From: Streptomyces sp. NBC_01224 | GTDB lineage: Bacteria; Actinomycetota; Actinomycetes; Streptomycetales; Streptomycetaceae | Assembly (NCBI RefSeq): GCF_036002945.1 | Contig: NZ_CP108529.1 | Location: 3,782,001 to 3,846,000, forward strand | Direction: 5' to 3' | DNA length: 64,000 nucleotides | In this document: positions 17,693 to 34,400 of the stretch, one piece after another | Position numbering within the stretch: the stretch's first letter is position 1 | Layout of the letters: each line of letters begins with the position of its first letter | Translations under genes and position numbers: made by a program | Notes under the pieces: generated by a model | The model's input: only the letters and a program-made list of their open reading frames with translations | What the model was told of the DNA's origin: nothing | The model's database searches: none

Positions 17693-18429
17693 CAGGCCGA
17701 CTGCCAGCACTTCTCGCGGCGCTCGGCCGACGCCTCCCGTCCGAGCGGCTGGCCGATCTCGTGCATCACCTGAACGCGGCTGAGGGCCCGGACAGCCCAC
17801 TGCTCGACCGGTGGTCCGCCGGCCATCCGGCAGCAGGCCTCTCGGTCCACTTGAGCATGCTACGGAAGGCATGGCGGGACGAGTCCCCTCAGCTGCCCGG
17901 GGCAGCGCTCGCTCTTTCCCTGGCCACGGCAGCCGCAGCCGAAGAGGGCATGGACCCACCTGCTGAGCTCGTGGTGAGCGGTCCGACAAGCCCAGCGATC
18001 CCGGTCCGTCTGACGAGCGGCATCGCCGTCGACGTCATACGTTCCGCCCGCGAATCCCTGCTCATAGCAAGCTTCGCGGCCTACGGCATCACTGAGATCG
18101 TGGCGGAACTCCGCGCAGCCGCCGAGCGGAACGTCCGCATCGATCTGCTCCTGGAAGAATCGACTGCGGCAGCACGCGCTTTCAGTCCGCTCGGAGAACA
18201 AGTCCGGATCTGGCACCGTACAGACGGCGCCGACCACACGAGTCTTCATGCCAAGGTCATCGCCGCAGATCGCCATACGGCACTGTTGGGCAGCGCGAAC
18301 CTCACGGGTCGCGGCCTCAGCCGCAACGTCGAGCTCGGCGTCATCCTGCACGACTCACGGACGGTCGGCAGGCTGGTAGACCACTTGCGCTGGCTGACCG
18401 GCCCCGACGGCCTTCTCCGCAGAGCCTGA
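17689..18429 (+). CDS. drmC: DISARM phospholipase-D-like protein DrmC
   Basis: The 246-residue protein carries one HKD motif, H187-x-K189-x4-D194, followed by GSANLTGRGLSRNVELG, which defines the phospholipase-D/nuclease-like superfamily. A family-typical helical N-terminus precedes it. A single HKD implies action as a dimer. In DISARM systems this is the third core gene, reported to be partly dispensable, with a presumed nuclease role. The ATG overlaps the drmB stop as ATGA. No transcriptional partner follows closely; the next open frame is a small orphan. Confidence 0.9.
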   Translation: MTGRLPALLAALGRRLPSERLADLVHHLNAAEGPDSPLLDRWSAGHPAAGLSVHLSMLRKAWRDESPQLPGAALALSLATAAAAEEGMDPPAELVVSGPTSPAIPVRLTSGIAVDVIRSARESLLIASFAAYGITEIVAELRAAAERNVRIDLLLEESTAAARAFSPLGEQVRIWHRTDGADHTSLHAKVIAADRHTALLGSANLTGRGLSRNVELGVILHDSRTVGRLVDHLRWLTGPDGLLRRA

Positions 18430-18439
18430 GCGCCTCCCC

Positions 18440-18652
18440 GTGCAGCACCCCTCCTGGGGGCACGGGCCGGACGCCCACGCCTGGCCCCGCCCGTTCGGCG
18501 CGGACGCGTCCCACATCCAGTACGCCATCGGCCTGGGACGGACCCCGCCGGACGAGGCCCGGCTCGTGGAAATCGGCGCCCGGCTGCTGCGTGGCATCCC
18601 GGAAGCGGGCCTGCGCCGGACGGGCCGGGGCGCGGCACCCGAGCTGCGGTGA
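18440..18652 (+). CDS. Small uncharacterised ORF, possibly a gene remnant
   Basis: A GTG-initiated frame of 70 codons begins 10 bases after the drmC stop and has good Streptomyces codon bias. The middle (SHIQYAIGLGRTPPDEARL) reads like the end of a larger enzyme, perhaps a PLP-dependent aminotransferase, but I cannot confirm a family. Having no clear ribosome site and lying between drmC and a GNAT gene, it may be a decayed fragment. Confidence 0.3.
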   Translation: MQHPSWGHGPDAHAWPRPFGADASHIQYAIGLGRTPPDEARLVEIGARLLRGIPEAGLRRTGRGAAPELR

Positions 18653-18689
18653 CGGAAACCGGCGGCAACCCACCTGCGAGAATCCGTCC

Positions 18690-19148
18690 GTGAACAACGG
18701 CACCATTGCGGCCTGGTCCCTGCGCCCCGCCGAGCCTGAGGACGTCGAGGTCATGGCCGAGCTGAGGGCCACCGTGATGCGCCCCGACCTGGAACGGCTC
18801 GGGCGCTACGACGAGCACCGCGTACGGCAGCGGCTGCGGGACGTCTACGCACCGGAGCACACCTCGGTCGTCGTCGCGGACGGTGAGTTCGCGGGCTGCG
18901 TCACCCTGCGGCCGGTCGAGCACGGGCTGTGGCTGGAGAACTTCTACCTCTCCCCCACGCTCCAGGGCCGCGGCATCGGCACCGCCGTGCTGCGCTCGCT
19001 GCTCGCGCGGGCCGACGAGGAAGGCGTGACCGTGCGCCTGGACGTACTGCAGGGCAGCGCCGCCCGCGCGCTTTACGAACGGCACGGGTTCACCGAGGAA
19101 CGACAGGACCCGATCGACGTGTTCATGGTGCGCACGCCCGCACGCTAG
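18690..19148 (+). CDS. GNAT-family N-acetyltransferase
   Basis: The 152-residue product has the GNAT fold: an N-terminal LRPAEPEDVEVMAELR helix, the central LENFYLSPTLQGRGIGTAVL motif A with the acetyl-CoA loop QGRGIG, and the C-terminal ARALYERHGF motif B. It should transfer an acetyl group from acetyl-CoA to a small molecule or protein amine; the substrate is not evident. GTG at 18690 is chosen because the domain begins at once; the frame is open upstream without a better start. It lies in the transition zone between DISARM and the core genes. Confidence 0.85.
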   Translation: MNNGTIAAWSLRPAEPEDVEVMAELRATVMRPDLERLGRYDEHRVRQRLRDVYAPEHTSVVVADGEFAGCVTLRPVEHGLWLENFYLSPTLQGRGIGTAVLRSLLARADEEGVTVRLDVLQGSAARALYERHGFTEERQDPIDVFMVRTPAR

Positions 19149-19319
19149 GCCGTCCGGGCCCTTCGGCCCACACCCGTAAAACCCAGGCAACCCACCCCTG
19201 GGAATCTCCGTCTATCCCCCCGCAGCAGCAGTCGGCCCCCCGCCGCCGCCTGCACGGATTCGGTACGCAGCACAGGGCCGCACAGCCGCCCGCTGCGGGG
19301 GAAGTGGACGGAGCACGGT

Positions 19320-21437
19320 GTGACGGATCGACCTGCGTTGCGCGCATCTCTCACAGGAGTACCGCGGCGCACTCTGCTGATGGCGGCGGCCGGTGCGATG
19401 AGCCCGGCAGTCCTGAGCGCCTGCACCGCGCCTTCGCCGCCCCGCCGCCGCAACCCCACCGCGGACCCGACGCCCGGCCTGCCGATCAGCACCTCGCACC
19501 AGGCCCTGATGATGCAGATCCTCGCCCACCCGGACGACGACCTGTACTTCATGAACCCGGACACGCAACAGGCCCTCGACACCGGAACGCCGCTGGTCTG
19601 TGTCTATCTGACCGCGGGCGAGGCCACCGGCATCAACCGCGCACCCGGCCGCCCGCAGCCCGCCCCCGACAAGGCCGCGTACTCCTCCTCCCGCCATCAG
19701 GGGCTCCGGCAGGCGTACGCGACGCTGCTGGGCCTCGACAGGTTCACGGACTGGCAGAAGTCCGTCATCGACCTGCACGGCAACCACCGCGCCGAGATCA
19801 ACCGCCTCAGCAACGGCGGCCGCAAGGTCGAGCTGATCTTCATCAACACCGCCATGCACACCTCGTACGGGCGTCTCGGGCTGCCCAGCCTCTGGCAGGA
19901 CCGAAGGCTCGGCCTGCCGACCGTCGTCGCCGACAACTCCCCGCTGAAGCGAGCCGGTTCGTACACGTACGACGGGCTGATCGACGTCCTGGTCGGGCTG
20001 TTCGACCGGTTCCGGCCCAGCACGGTGCACACCATGGACCCGGACCCCGACGTCCAGCACAGCAGCGAACTCGTCCGCCGCCGGGACAGCGAGCAGCCGG
20101 GCTACTCCGACCACCCCGACCACACCGCGGCCGCGCTGTTCACCTGGACGGCGCTGATCCGGTGGGTGGCGCGGGCCACCGAGGACGGCGGTGAGGTGCC
20201 GAGCTTCGCCACCACGGCGTTCCGCGGCTACTACAACCGGCACTGGCCGAAGAATCTGCCGCCCGCCGTGCTGGCGGAGAAGGCCTCGCACCTGGTGCCG
20301 TACGGGGGTTCGATCCACTGGCGCTGCGGCAACTCCGCGGGCTGCGGGGACTACGGCGTGGGCGGCAACCGGCCGCTGACCAACCGGAAGGGCTGGGTAC
20401 GGTCCACCCACTATCGTTACCCGGGCCCTCGGCCCGCCGTCGCCACCGACCCGGACGGCAGGCTCGTCGCATACGGGGTGCTGGGGCTGCGGGCGGTGCG
20501 CTGGCGCGAGAGCGCCCCGGGCAGCGGGGTGTGGGACACTCCGGACGACCTCGGCGGCGGCCCGCTCGCCCCGGTCCTGGGCAGCGCGACCCTGCCTGAC
20601 GGGCGGCAATTGCTCGTCGGACTGCGGTTCGCGGCGCTCAGCGGGCACGGGGCGGACAACGAGCGCGAGATCGTCGCGCTGGAGCAGCGCTCTCCGGGCG
20701 GCGGTTTCCGTCCCTGGCAGGGGCTGGGGAACCCGGAGCGCGCCTATGACGCCGGGCGCCGGATCGGCGTCCCGGTCGCGGTCGCCGCTCCCGACGGGCG
20801 CGTCCATCTCTTCGTACGGAACGCGGAGAAGGGCCTCACTACGCGGGTACGGGACACGGACGGCCGGTGGAGCGGGTGGCGGGACACCGGCGGGGGCGAG
20901 GTCCAGGACGGGCTGACCGCTGTGGTGGACGACGCGGGACGTGTCCATGTCTTCGCGGCGGGCCGCTACGCGGTGCATCACTGGACCCAGGACGCGCCCG
21001 GGGATGAGGTCACCGCACGCACCCAGATCAGCGGCGTACCGGTGCCGGGGGACGGCCCGGCCGCGCTGCCCGGTGCGCACGGGACGGTCGAGCTGTTCTA
21101 CCGCGCGGCGGCGAAGGCCGCTCTGACGACCGTAATGACCGGGGAGACGGCTGACGAGACCGGCATCGACGGATACGGGCGGCTGATCGAGGACCGGGTG
21201 GGCTTCGACGGGTACGGGCCGGTGTCCGCCGCGGGGTCGCCGCGCGGCCCGGTGCTGCTCGGCCGCACCGAGAAGGGCCTGATCCAGCTCCGTACGTCCC
21301 AAGGGATCTCCGTACGCGAGCGCGGGCCGGTGGCGCTGGACGGGCCCGCGCTGCATGTCGGCAGGGACGGGCGGCCGACGGTGGTGGCGCTGGGGGTCGA
21401 CGCCCACCCCTGGCTCTGGCGCCCCCGGCCGGCCTGA
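19320..21437 (+). CDS. Secreted PIG-L-family deacetylase with C-terminal repeat region
   Basis: This GTG-started protein of 705 residues has twin Arg at 16-17, a hydrophobic segment and a lipobox-like LSAC (Cys35), so it is probably a Tat-exported lipoprotein. Its catalytic domain starts with AHPDDD (69-74), the zinc-binding motif of the GlcNAc-PI/LmbE deacetylase family, followed by YLTAGEATGINR and a later SDHPDH segment that supplies a third ligand. Residues from about 370 to the end are strand-rich with repeated xDGRxxxF-like units, resembling a PLL-type beta-propeller that could bind carbohydrate. The substrate is likely an N-acetylated surface sugar; this is inference. Confidence 0.85.
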   Translation: MTDRPALRASLTGVPRRTLLMAAAGAMSPAVLSACTAPSPPRRRNPTADPTPGLPISTSHQALMMQILAHPDDDLYFMNPDTQQALDTGTPLVCVYLTAGEATGINRAPGRPQPAPDKAAYSSSRHQGLRQAYATLLGLDRFTDWQKSVIDLHGNHRAEINRLSNGGRKVELIFINTAMHTSYGRLGLPSLWQDRRLGLPTVVADNSPLKRAGSYTYDGLIDVLVGLFDRFRPSTVHTMDPDPDVQHSSELVRRRDSEQPGYSDHPDHTAAALFTWTALIRWVARATEDGGEVPSFATTAFRGYYNRHWPKNLPPAVLAEKASHLVPYGGSIHWRCGNSAGCGDYGVGGNRPLTNRKGWVRSTHYRYPGPRPAVATDPDGRLVAYGVLGLRAVRWRESAPGSGVWDTPDDLGGGPLAPVLGSATLPDGRQLLVGLRFAALSGHGADNEREIVALEQRSPGGGFRPWQGLGNPERAYDAGRRIGVPVAVAAPDGRVHLFVRNAEKGLTTRVRDTDGRWSGWRDTGGGEVQDGLTAVVDDAGRVHVFAAGRYAVHHWTQDAPGDEVTARTQISGVPVPGDGPAALPGAHGTVELFYRAAAKAALTTVMTGETADETGIDGYGRLIEDRVGFDGYGPVSAAGSPRGPVLLGRTEKGLIQLRTSQGISVRERGPVALDGPALHVGRDGRPTVVALGVDAHPWLWRPRPA

Positions 21438-21480
21438 CGACGCAGGTGGGCACAGGCCGAAGGACAGCGGCTGTCATCCT

Positions 21481-21658
21481 CTGATCACGCTCAAGGTGCT
21501 GATCGCCGAGGACATGACGGTCGTACAGGAGGGACTGGTCTCCGTGCTGACGCGCGAACCCGGTATCGAAGTCGTGGCCCAGGCCCCCTCGCCACAAGCT
21601 GCATGCGCGCACCCTCGTCGACGCAGTGCGCATCGGGGAGCGGCACGGATGGATATGA
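21481..21658 (+). pseudogene. Collapsed LuxR-type response regulator
   Basis: Frame 1 from 21481 reads ITLKVLIAEDMTVVQEGLV and on to VVAQ, a clear receiver-domain start with the acidic pair and the first phospho-pocket residues of a NarL/FixJ regulator. About 40 codons in, the frame is lost. In another frame at 21596-21658 the sequence ends ARTLVDAVRIGERHGWI and a stop, which matches the C-terminal helix of the HTH domain of the same family. Roughly 160 codons are missing and a frame change is present. The first codon is CTG where a GTG would be expected. The remainder, 21659-21994, shows nothing recognisable. Confidence 0.6.
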
Positions 21659-21994
21659 CGCCCGTGTCCGGAATCTTGCGGTACCCGGTAGCCGCCGGCC
21701 CACTGCCCGCGAGCGCTCCGTCGAACTGTCCGTGGGCAACGACGCCCCCGACTCCCCCGGTAAGACCGCTCCGTGCACCGGCCTCGCCCATCTCGCCGCC
21801 CGCGCGCCGCACTCGGCAAAACCGTGACCGCCGAGCGGCCGTCACCGGGACACTTCCGTCTGCTGGTGCGGCTGCCACTGCCGAACGGCAGCCGCACCAC
21901 GGGCCGAACCCGACGCCCGGACACGCCACGAGCCCCCGCAACTCGACGGGACACCGTGGGCTGACTCGGGGCCCGCATGACGTCGGTCAACGCC

Positions 21995-22038
21995 GAAGGG
22001 CCCCGGTCCACCGCTTGCGCGGCGGGCCGGGGCCCTTC
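21995..22038 (-). terminator. Terminator after tuf
   Basis: Perfect 12-base arms, at 21995-22006 and 22027-22038 (GAAGGGCCCCGG and its complement), lie 43 bases beyond the tuf stop. This is a very stable hairpin suited to ending the fusA-tuf unit. Confidence 0.8.
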
Positions 22039-22080
22039 TTGGTGCTCTGTGCGGAGCAACCAGGTCAGACAGTCAGGTAA

Positions 22081-23274
<1,194 letters not shown>

Positions 23275-23434
23275 TGGGTCCTCCTGTGGAGTGGTTCTGT
23301 ACGCCTTGCTTCATCGGCGCCAGGTGATCTTTGCTGGGATGCCGGGGCCGGGGGCATTCAACGCATTGCTTGCGCTCTGCGACGAATGCCCCACCAGGCT
23401 CCGGTGACAAGCCTAAAGCGTGAGCTCGGGAGAG

Positions 23435-25564
<2,130 letters not shown>

Positions 25565-25602
25565 AAGGCTCAATCTTCTCTCGGTCTCGATGTGGGTAGC
25601 GA

Positions 25603-26073
25603 CTACCAGCGGTAGTGCGCGAAGGCCTTGTTGGACTCGGCCATCTTGTGGGTGTCCTCTCGCTTCTTGACAGCAGCGCCAAGACCGTTGGAGGCGTCGA
25701 GCAGCTCGTTCATGAGGCGCTCGGTCATGGTCTTCTCGCGGCGGGCGCGGGAGTAACCCACGAGCCAGCGCAGCGCGAGGGTGGAGGCGCGACCGGGCTT
25801 GACCTCGATCGGCACCTGGTAGGTGGCGCCACCGACACGGCGGGACTTGACCTCGAGCGAGGGCTTGACGTTCTCAAGCGCGCGCTTCAGCGTGATGACC
25901 GGGTCGTTGCCGGTCTTCTCGCGGAGGCCTTCCATGGCGCCGTACACGATCCGCTCGGCAGTGGAACGCTTGCCGTTGAGCAGGATCTTGTTGATCAGCG
26001 AGGTGACAAGAGGAGAACCGTAGACCGGGTCGATGATGACCGGGCGCTTCGGGGCGGGGCCCTTACGAGGCAT
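25603..26073 (-). CDS. rpsG: 30S ribosomal protein S7
   Basis: The 156-residue protein begins MPRKGPAPKRPVIIDPVYGS and ends AFAHYRW, the standard S7 sequence and length. S7 binds the 3' domain of 16S rRNA, nucleates assembly of the 30S head and contributes to the exit-site region. Its start lies 2 bases beyond the rpsL stop, so translation is coupled. In many bacteria S7 represses its own operon; I see no specific leader structure here. Confidence 0.98.
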   Translation of the reverse strand: MPRKGPAPKRPVIIDPVYGSPLVTSLINKILLNGKRSTAERIVYGAMEGLREKTGNDPVITLKRALENVKPSLEVKSRRVGGATYQVPIEVKPGRASTLALRWLVGYSRARREKTMTERLMNELLDASNGLGAAVKKREDTHKMAESNKAFAHYRW

Positions 26074-26075
26074 TC

Positions 26076-26447
26076 TTACTTCTCCTTCTTGGCGCCGTAG
26101 CGGCTGCGGGCCTGCTTGCGGTTCTTGACACCCTGGGTGTCAAGGGAGCCGCGGATGATCTTGTAACGAACACCCGGCAGGTCCTTCACACGGCCACCAC
26201 GCACGAGCACGATGGAGTGCTCCTGCAGGTTGTGTCCCTCACCCGGGATGTAGGCCGTGACCTCGATACCGGAGGTCAGACGCACACGCGCGACCTTACG
26301 GAGTGCCGAGTTCGGCTTCTTCGGGGTGGTCGTGAACACACGCGTGCAGACGCCGCGGCGCTGGGGCGAACCCTCGAGTGCGGGCGTCTTGTTCTTCTCG
26401 ACCTTGTCCTGCCGGCCCTTCCGGACCAGCTGCTGGATCGTAGGCAC
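26076..26447 (-). CDS. rpsL: 30S ribosomal protein S12
   Basis: The 123-residue S12 sits at the decoding centre. Lys43 in TPKKPNSALRK and Lys88 in GGRVKDLPG are both present, and these are the positions whose replacement gives streptomycin resistance, so this allele looks like the sensitive type. It is the first gene of the str operon; upstream, 26448-26710 holds the promoter region but no gene. Confidence 0.98.
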   Translation of the reverse strand: MPTIQQLVRKGRQDKVEKNKTPALEGSPQRRGVCTRVFTTTPKKPNSALRKVARVRLTSGIEVTAYIPGEGHNLQEHSIVLVRGGRVKDLPGVRYKIIRGSLDTQGVKNRKQARSRYGAKKEK

Positions 26448-26710
26448 TACTTCTCCGGTTTCTGTGTGCCGTTCGTGAAACTAACCTGGAACGTCACCGA
26501 CCCACGCGGTCGGGTGTGTCGAATGCTGCAAGCTCCTGCCGCAAGGCAGGGAAGGCTGCAGATCGCGGTGGCCAGTGACGGACTCGCATGCGGTTGAGGA
26601 CACGCACAGGAGCCCAGGCACACCCCAGGCACAAGGTCTGAGCGTACCTACCTCATCGACTCCGGTCAAAACAAATGCGGCGCGCCTCCACACGCCGCAC
26701 GCCGACGACC

Positions 26711-27274
26711 TCAGCGCGTGACGATCACGGCGGTGACGAACCCGGCCACGAGCAATATCCAGCCGATGATCGACGCCCATCCCAGCACGAGCCCGGCGAC
26801 CGCCAGGCCGTCGCCCTGCTCGTCACTGCGCCGTATCTCCTTGCGCGCCATGTGCCCGAGAACGACCGCGGGCACCCCCGTCACCGCGGTCACCGGGGCC
26901 AGGATGCCGAAGACCAGCGCACCCTTGGCCTTGCCGTTCGTCCTGAGCTGCGGCGCGGGCAGGAAGGTCGCCGGCACAGCGGGGCCGTAGTGGCCGGCGG
27001 GGGCGGGCCCGGAGAAGACAGGGCCCTGGGGCAGGTCGTCGACGAGAAGGCTCAGTTCCCCCACGGTCCGGGCCTCGTGGGCCCGCGCGACCCGCTTCTC
27101 CAGCTCTTCGTCATCAAGACGCCCCTCGGCGAAACCGGCCCGCAGCACATCGACAGCGCGCTCGCGCTCCGCGTGCGAGGCCAGCATCGACGGGCTCTGC
27201 GCCGAGGCAGCCGGTCCGGCTGCCTCGGCGGATACGACACAACCAACTCCCCCGGACGATCTGTATCCCCCCAT
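26711..27274 (-). CDS. DUF1707/DUF4190 membrane protein
   Basis: The 187-residue protein has a DUF1707 domain: ASHAERERAVDVLRAGFAEGRLDDEELEKRV, at about residues 32-63, in a region predicted to be cytoplasmic. It is followed by a DUF4190-like region with two hydrophobic segments, GALVFGILAPVTAVTGVPAVVLG and the last 30 residues. Such proteins are common in actinobacteria and their function is unknown. It lies between rpoC and rpsL, as in other Streptomyces, but probably has its own promoter. Confidence 0.85.
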   Translation of the reverse strand: MGGYRSSGGVGCVVSAEAAGPAASAQSPSMLASHAERERAVDVLRAGFAEGRLDDEELEKRVARAHEARTVGELSLLVDDLPQGPVFSGPAPAGHYGPAVPATFLPAPQLRTNGKAKGALVFGILAPVTAVTGVPAVVLGHMARKEIRRSDEQGDGLAVAGLVLGWASIIGWILLVAGFVTAVIVTR

Positions 27275-27325
27275 GATCCGTCACCGCGGAGGTGAGGGGA
27301 ACGAGTTTGCGCCTTCGCGCGTACG

Positions 27326-27370
27326 CCGGAGGGCGGTCACCCCGTACACAACGGGGTGACCGCCCTCCGG
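27326..27370 (-). terminator. Terminator after rpoC
   Basis: A perfect 20-base hairpin with a 5-base loop (arms 27326-27345 and 27351-27370) lies 18 bases past the rpoC stop. It closes the rpoB-rpoC operon. Confidence 0.88.
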
Positions 27371-27387
27371 TCGATCAAGCGACTCGC

Positions 27388-31287
<3,900 letters not shown>

Positions 31288-31380
31288 TTGTCGTCAATCC
31301 CTCTTTCGGGGGTTCGAGCCCCCTCGCGTCACGCGAGAAATCGGGGCACTTCAGCAATGGTCTGAACGGGTCCGGGGAGA

Positions 31381-31409
31381 GCCGGCCGGATCACGGGGAT
31401 CCGGCCGGC
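31381..31409 (-). repeat. Inverted repeat in the rpoB-rpoC intergenic region
   Basis: Perfect 11-base arms (GCCGGCCGGAT and complement, 31381-31391 and 31399-31409) enclose a 7-base loop, beginning just past the rpoB stop. With no T-run and rpoC immediately downstream, it is more likely an attenuator or RNA-processing/stability element than a full terminator. Confidence 0.5.
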
Positions 31410-31416
31410 CAACCCG

Positions 31417-34400
31417 TCAGACCTCTTCGACGCTGCTCGGCTCGCGCCGGGACAGGTCGATACCGAGCTCCTCCGCCGCGCGGAAGACGTCCTCGTCCGT
31501 GTCGCGCATCTCGATGGACATGCCGTCCGAGGACAGCACCTCCACGTTGAGGCAGAGCGACTGCATTTCCTTGATGAGCACCTTGAAGGACTCGGGAATG
31601 CCGGGCTCGGGGATGTTCTCGCCCTTGACGATCGCCTCGTAGACCTTCACGCGGCCGGTCACGTCGTCGGACTTGATCGTCAGCAGTTCCTGGAGGGCGT
31701 ATGCGGCGCCGTAAGCCTCAAGGGCCCACACCTCCATCTCACCGAAGCGCTGTCCACCGAACTGGGCCTTACCACCCAGCGGCTGCTGGGTGATCATGGA
31801 GTACGGACCCGTCGAACGAGCGTGCAGCTTGTCGTCGACGAGGTGGTGCAGCTTGAGGATGTACATGTAGCCGACCGAGACCGGCTCCGGGAACGGCTCG
31901 CCGGAGCGGCCGTCGTACAGGTGGGCCTTGCCGGAGGGCTGCACCAGGCGGTCGCCGTCGCGGTTCGGGATCGTGGCCTCGAAGAGACCGGAGATCTCGT
32001 CCTCGCGCGCACCGTCGAAGACGGGGGTGGCGACGTTGGTGCCGGGGGCGACCTGGTCGGCGCCGATGGCCTGCAGGCGCTTGGCCCACTCGTCACCGAG
32101 GCCGGAGACGTCCCAGCCGCGGCTGGCGAGCCAGCCGAGGTGGATCTCCAGGACCTGTCCCGGGTTCATTCGGGACGGGACACCCAGCGGGTTGAGGATG
32201 ATGTCGACCGGGGTGCCGTCCTCCAGGAACGGCATGTCCTCGATCGGGAGGATCTTCGAGATGACGCCCTTGTTGCCGTGACGGCCGGCGAGCTTGTCAC
32301 CATCGGTGATCTTGCGCTTCTGCGCGACGTAGACGCGGACCAGCTGGTTCACGCCCGGCGGCAGCTCGTCGCCCTCTTCGCGGTCGAAGACGCGGACGCC
32401 GATGACCTTGCCGATCTCACCGTGCGGCACCTTCAGCGAGGTGTCGCGCACCTCGCGCGCCTTCTCACCGAAGATCGCGCGGAGCAGGCGCTCCTCGGGG
32501 GTCAGCTCGGTCTCACCCTTGGGCGTGACCTTGCCGACGAGGATGTCACCGGCGACGACCTCGGCACCGATACGGATGATGCCGCGCTCGTCGAGGTCGG
32601 CGAGGACCTCTTCGGAGACGTTCGGGATGTCCCGGGTGATCTCCTCCGGGCCGAGCTTGGTGTCACGGGCGTCGACCTCGTGCTCCTCGATGTGGATCGA
32701 GGAGAGGACGTCGTCCTGCACGAGGCGCTGCGACAGGATGATCGCGTCCTCGTAGTTGTGACCCTCCCACGGCATGAACGCCACGAGCAGGTTCTTGCCG
32801 AGGGCCATCTCACCGTTCTCGGTGGCCGGACCGTCGGCGAGGACCTGGTCGGCGACGACCCGGTCGCCCTCGGAGACGACAACCTTCTGGTTGACCGAGG
32901 TGCCCTGGTTGGAGCGCATGAACTTGGCGATGCGGTACGTGGTGTACGTGCCGTCGTCGTTGGTCACGGTGATGTAGTCCGCGGAGACCTCCTGGACCAC
33001 ACCGTCCTTCTCGGCCTTCAGCACGTCACCGGCGTCGGTGGCGCAGCGGTACTCCATGCCGGTACCGACGAGCGGGGCCTCCGACTTAATCAGCGGCACC
33101 GCCTGACGCATCATGTTCGCGCCCATGAGGGCACGGTTGGCGTCGTCGTGCTCCAGGAAGGGGATCATCGCGGTGGCGACGGACACCATCTGGCGCGGCG
33201 AGACGTCCATGTAGTCGACGTCCGTGCCGGGCACGTAGTCGACCTCTCCGCCACGGCGGCGGACCAGGACGCGGGGCTCGACGAAACGCAGTTCCTCGGA
33301 GAGGGTCGCGTTCGCCTGAGCGATGACGTAGCGGTCTTCCTCGTCGGCCGTGATGTAGTCGACCTCGTCGGTGACCTGGCCGTCGACGACCTTGCGGTAC
33401 GGCGTCTCGATGAAGCCGAACGCGTTGACGCGGCCGTACGAGGCGAGCGAACCGATCAGACCGATGTTCGGGCCTTCAGGGGTCTCGATCGGGCACATGC
33501 GTCCGTAGTGGGACGGGTGCACGTCACGGACCTCGAAGCCGGCCCGCTCACGGGACAGACCACCGGGACCCAGAGCCGAGAGACGACGCTTGTGCGTCAG
33601 ACCCGACAGCGGGTTGTTCTGGTCCATGAACTGGGACAGCTGGCTGGTACCGAAGAACTCCTTGATGGAGGCGACGACCGGCCGGATGTTGATCAGGGTC
33701 TGCGGCGTGATCGCCTCGACGTCCTGGGTCGTCATGCGCTCACGCACGACGCGCTCCATACGGGCCAGACCCGTACGGACCTGGTTCTGGATGAGCTCGC
33801 CGACGTTGCGCAGACGACGGTTGCCGAAGTGGTCGATGTCGTCGGTCTCGACGACGATCGAACGACCGGACTCGCCGACCGTCTCGGTCTCACCGGCGTG
33901 CAGCTTGACCAGGTACTTGATGGTCGCGATGACGTCGTCGGTGGTGAGAACGCCGGCGTCCAGCGGCTCGTCGGCGCCGAGCTTCTTGTTCACCTTGTAG
34001 CGGCCGACCTTCGCGAGGTCGTAGCGCTTCGGGTTGAAGTAGAGGTTCTCGAGCAGCGTCTGAGCAGCCTCGCGCGTGGGCGGCTCGCCCGGGCGGAGCT
34101 TGCGGTAGATGTCGAGCAGCGCGTCGTCCTGGCCCTGGGTGTGGTCCTTCTCCAGGGTGGCGCGCATGGACTCGTACTCGCCGAACTCCTCGAGGATCTG
34201 CTCGGTGGTCCAACCGAGAGCCTTCAGGAGAACGGTCACGGACTGCTTGCGCTTGCGGTCGATGCGGACACCGACCATGTCGCGCTTGTCGATCTCCATC
34301 TCCAGCCAGGCACCCCGGGACGGGATGATCTTGGCGGAGAAGATGTCCTTGTCGGACGTCTTGTCGATGGAGGAGTCGAAGTAGACACCCGGCGAGCGGA

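Noticed and set aside
1..18429. BREX instead of DISARM
   Set aside because: A PglX-like methylase alone could suggest BREX, but drmA, drmB (DUF1998) and drmC (PLD) are diagnostic for DISARM and no pglZ or brxC is present in the window.
19212..21407. A 731-codon open frame antisense to the PIG-L gene
   Set aside because: Arg/Pro/Gly-rich shadow; the plus-strand frame has clear catalytic motifs.
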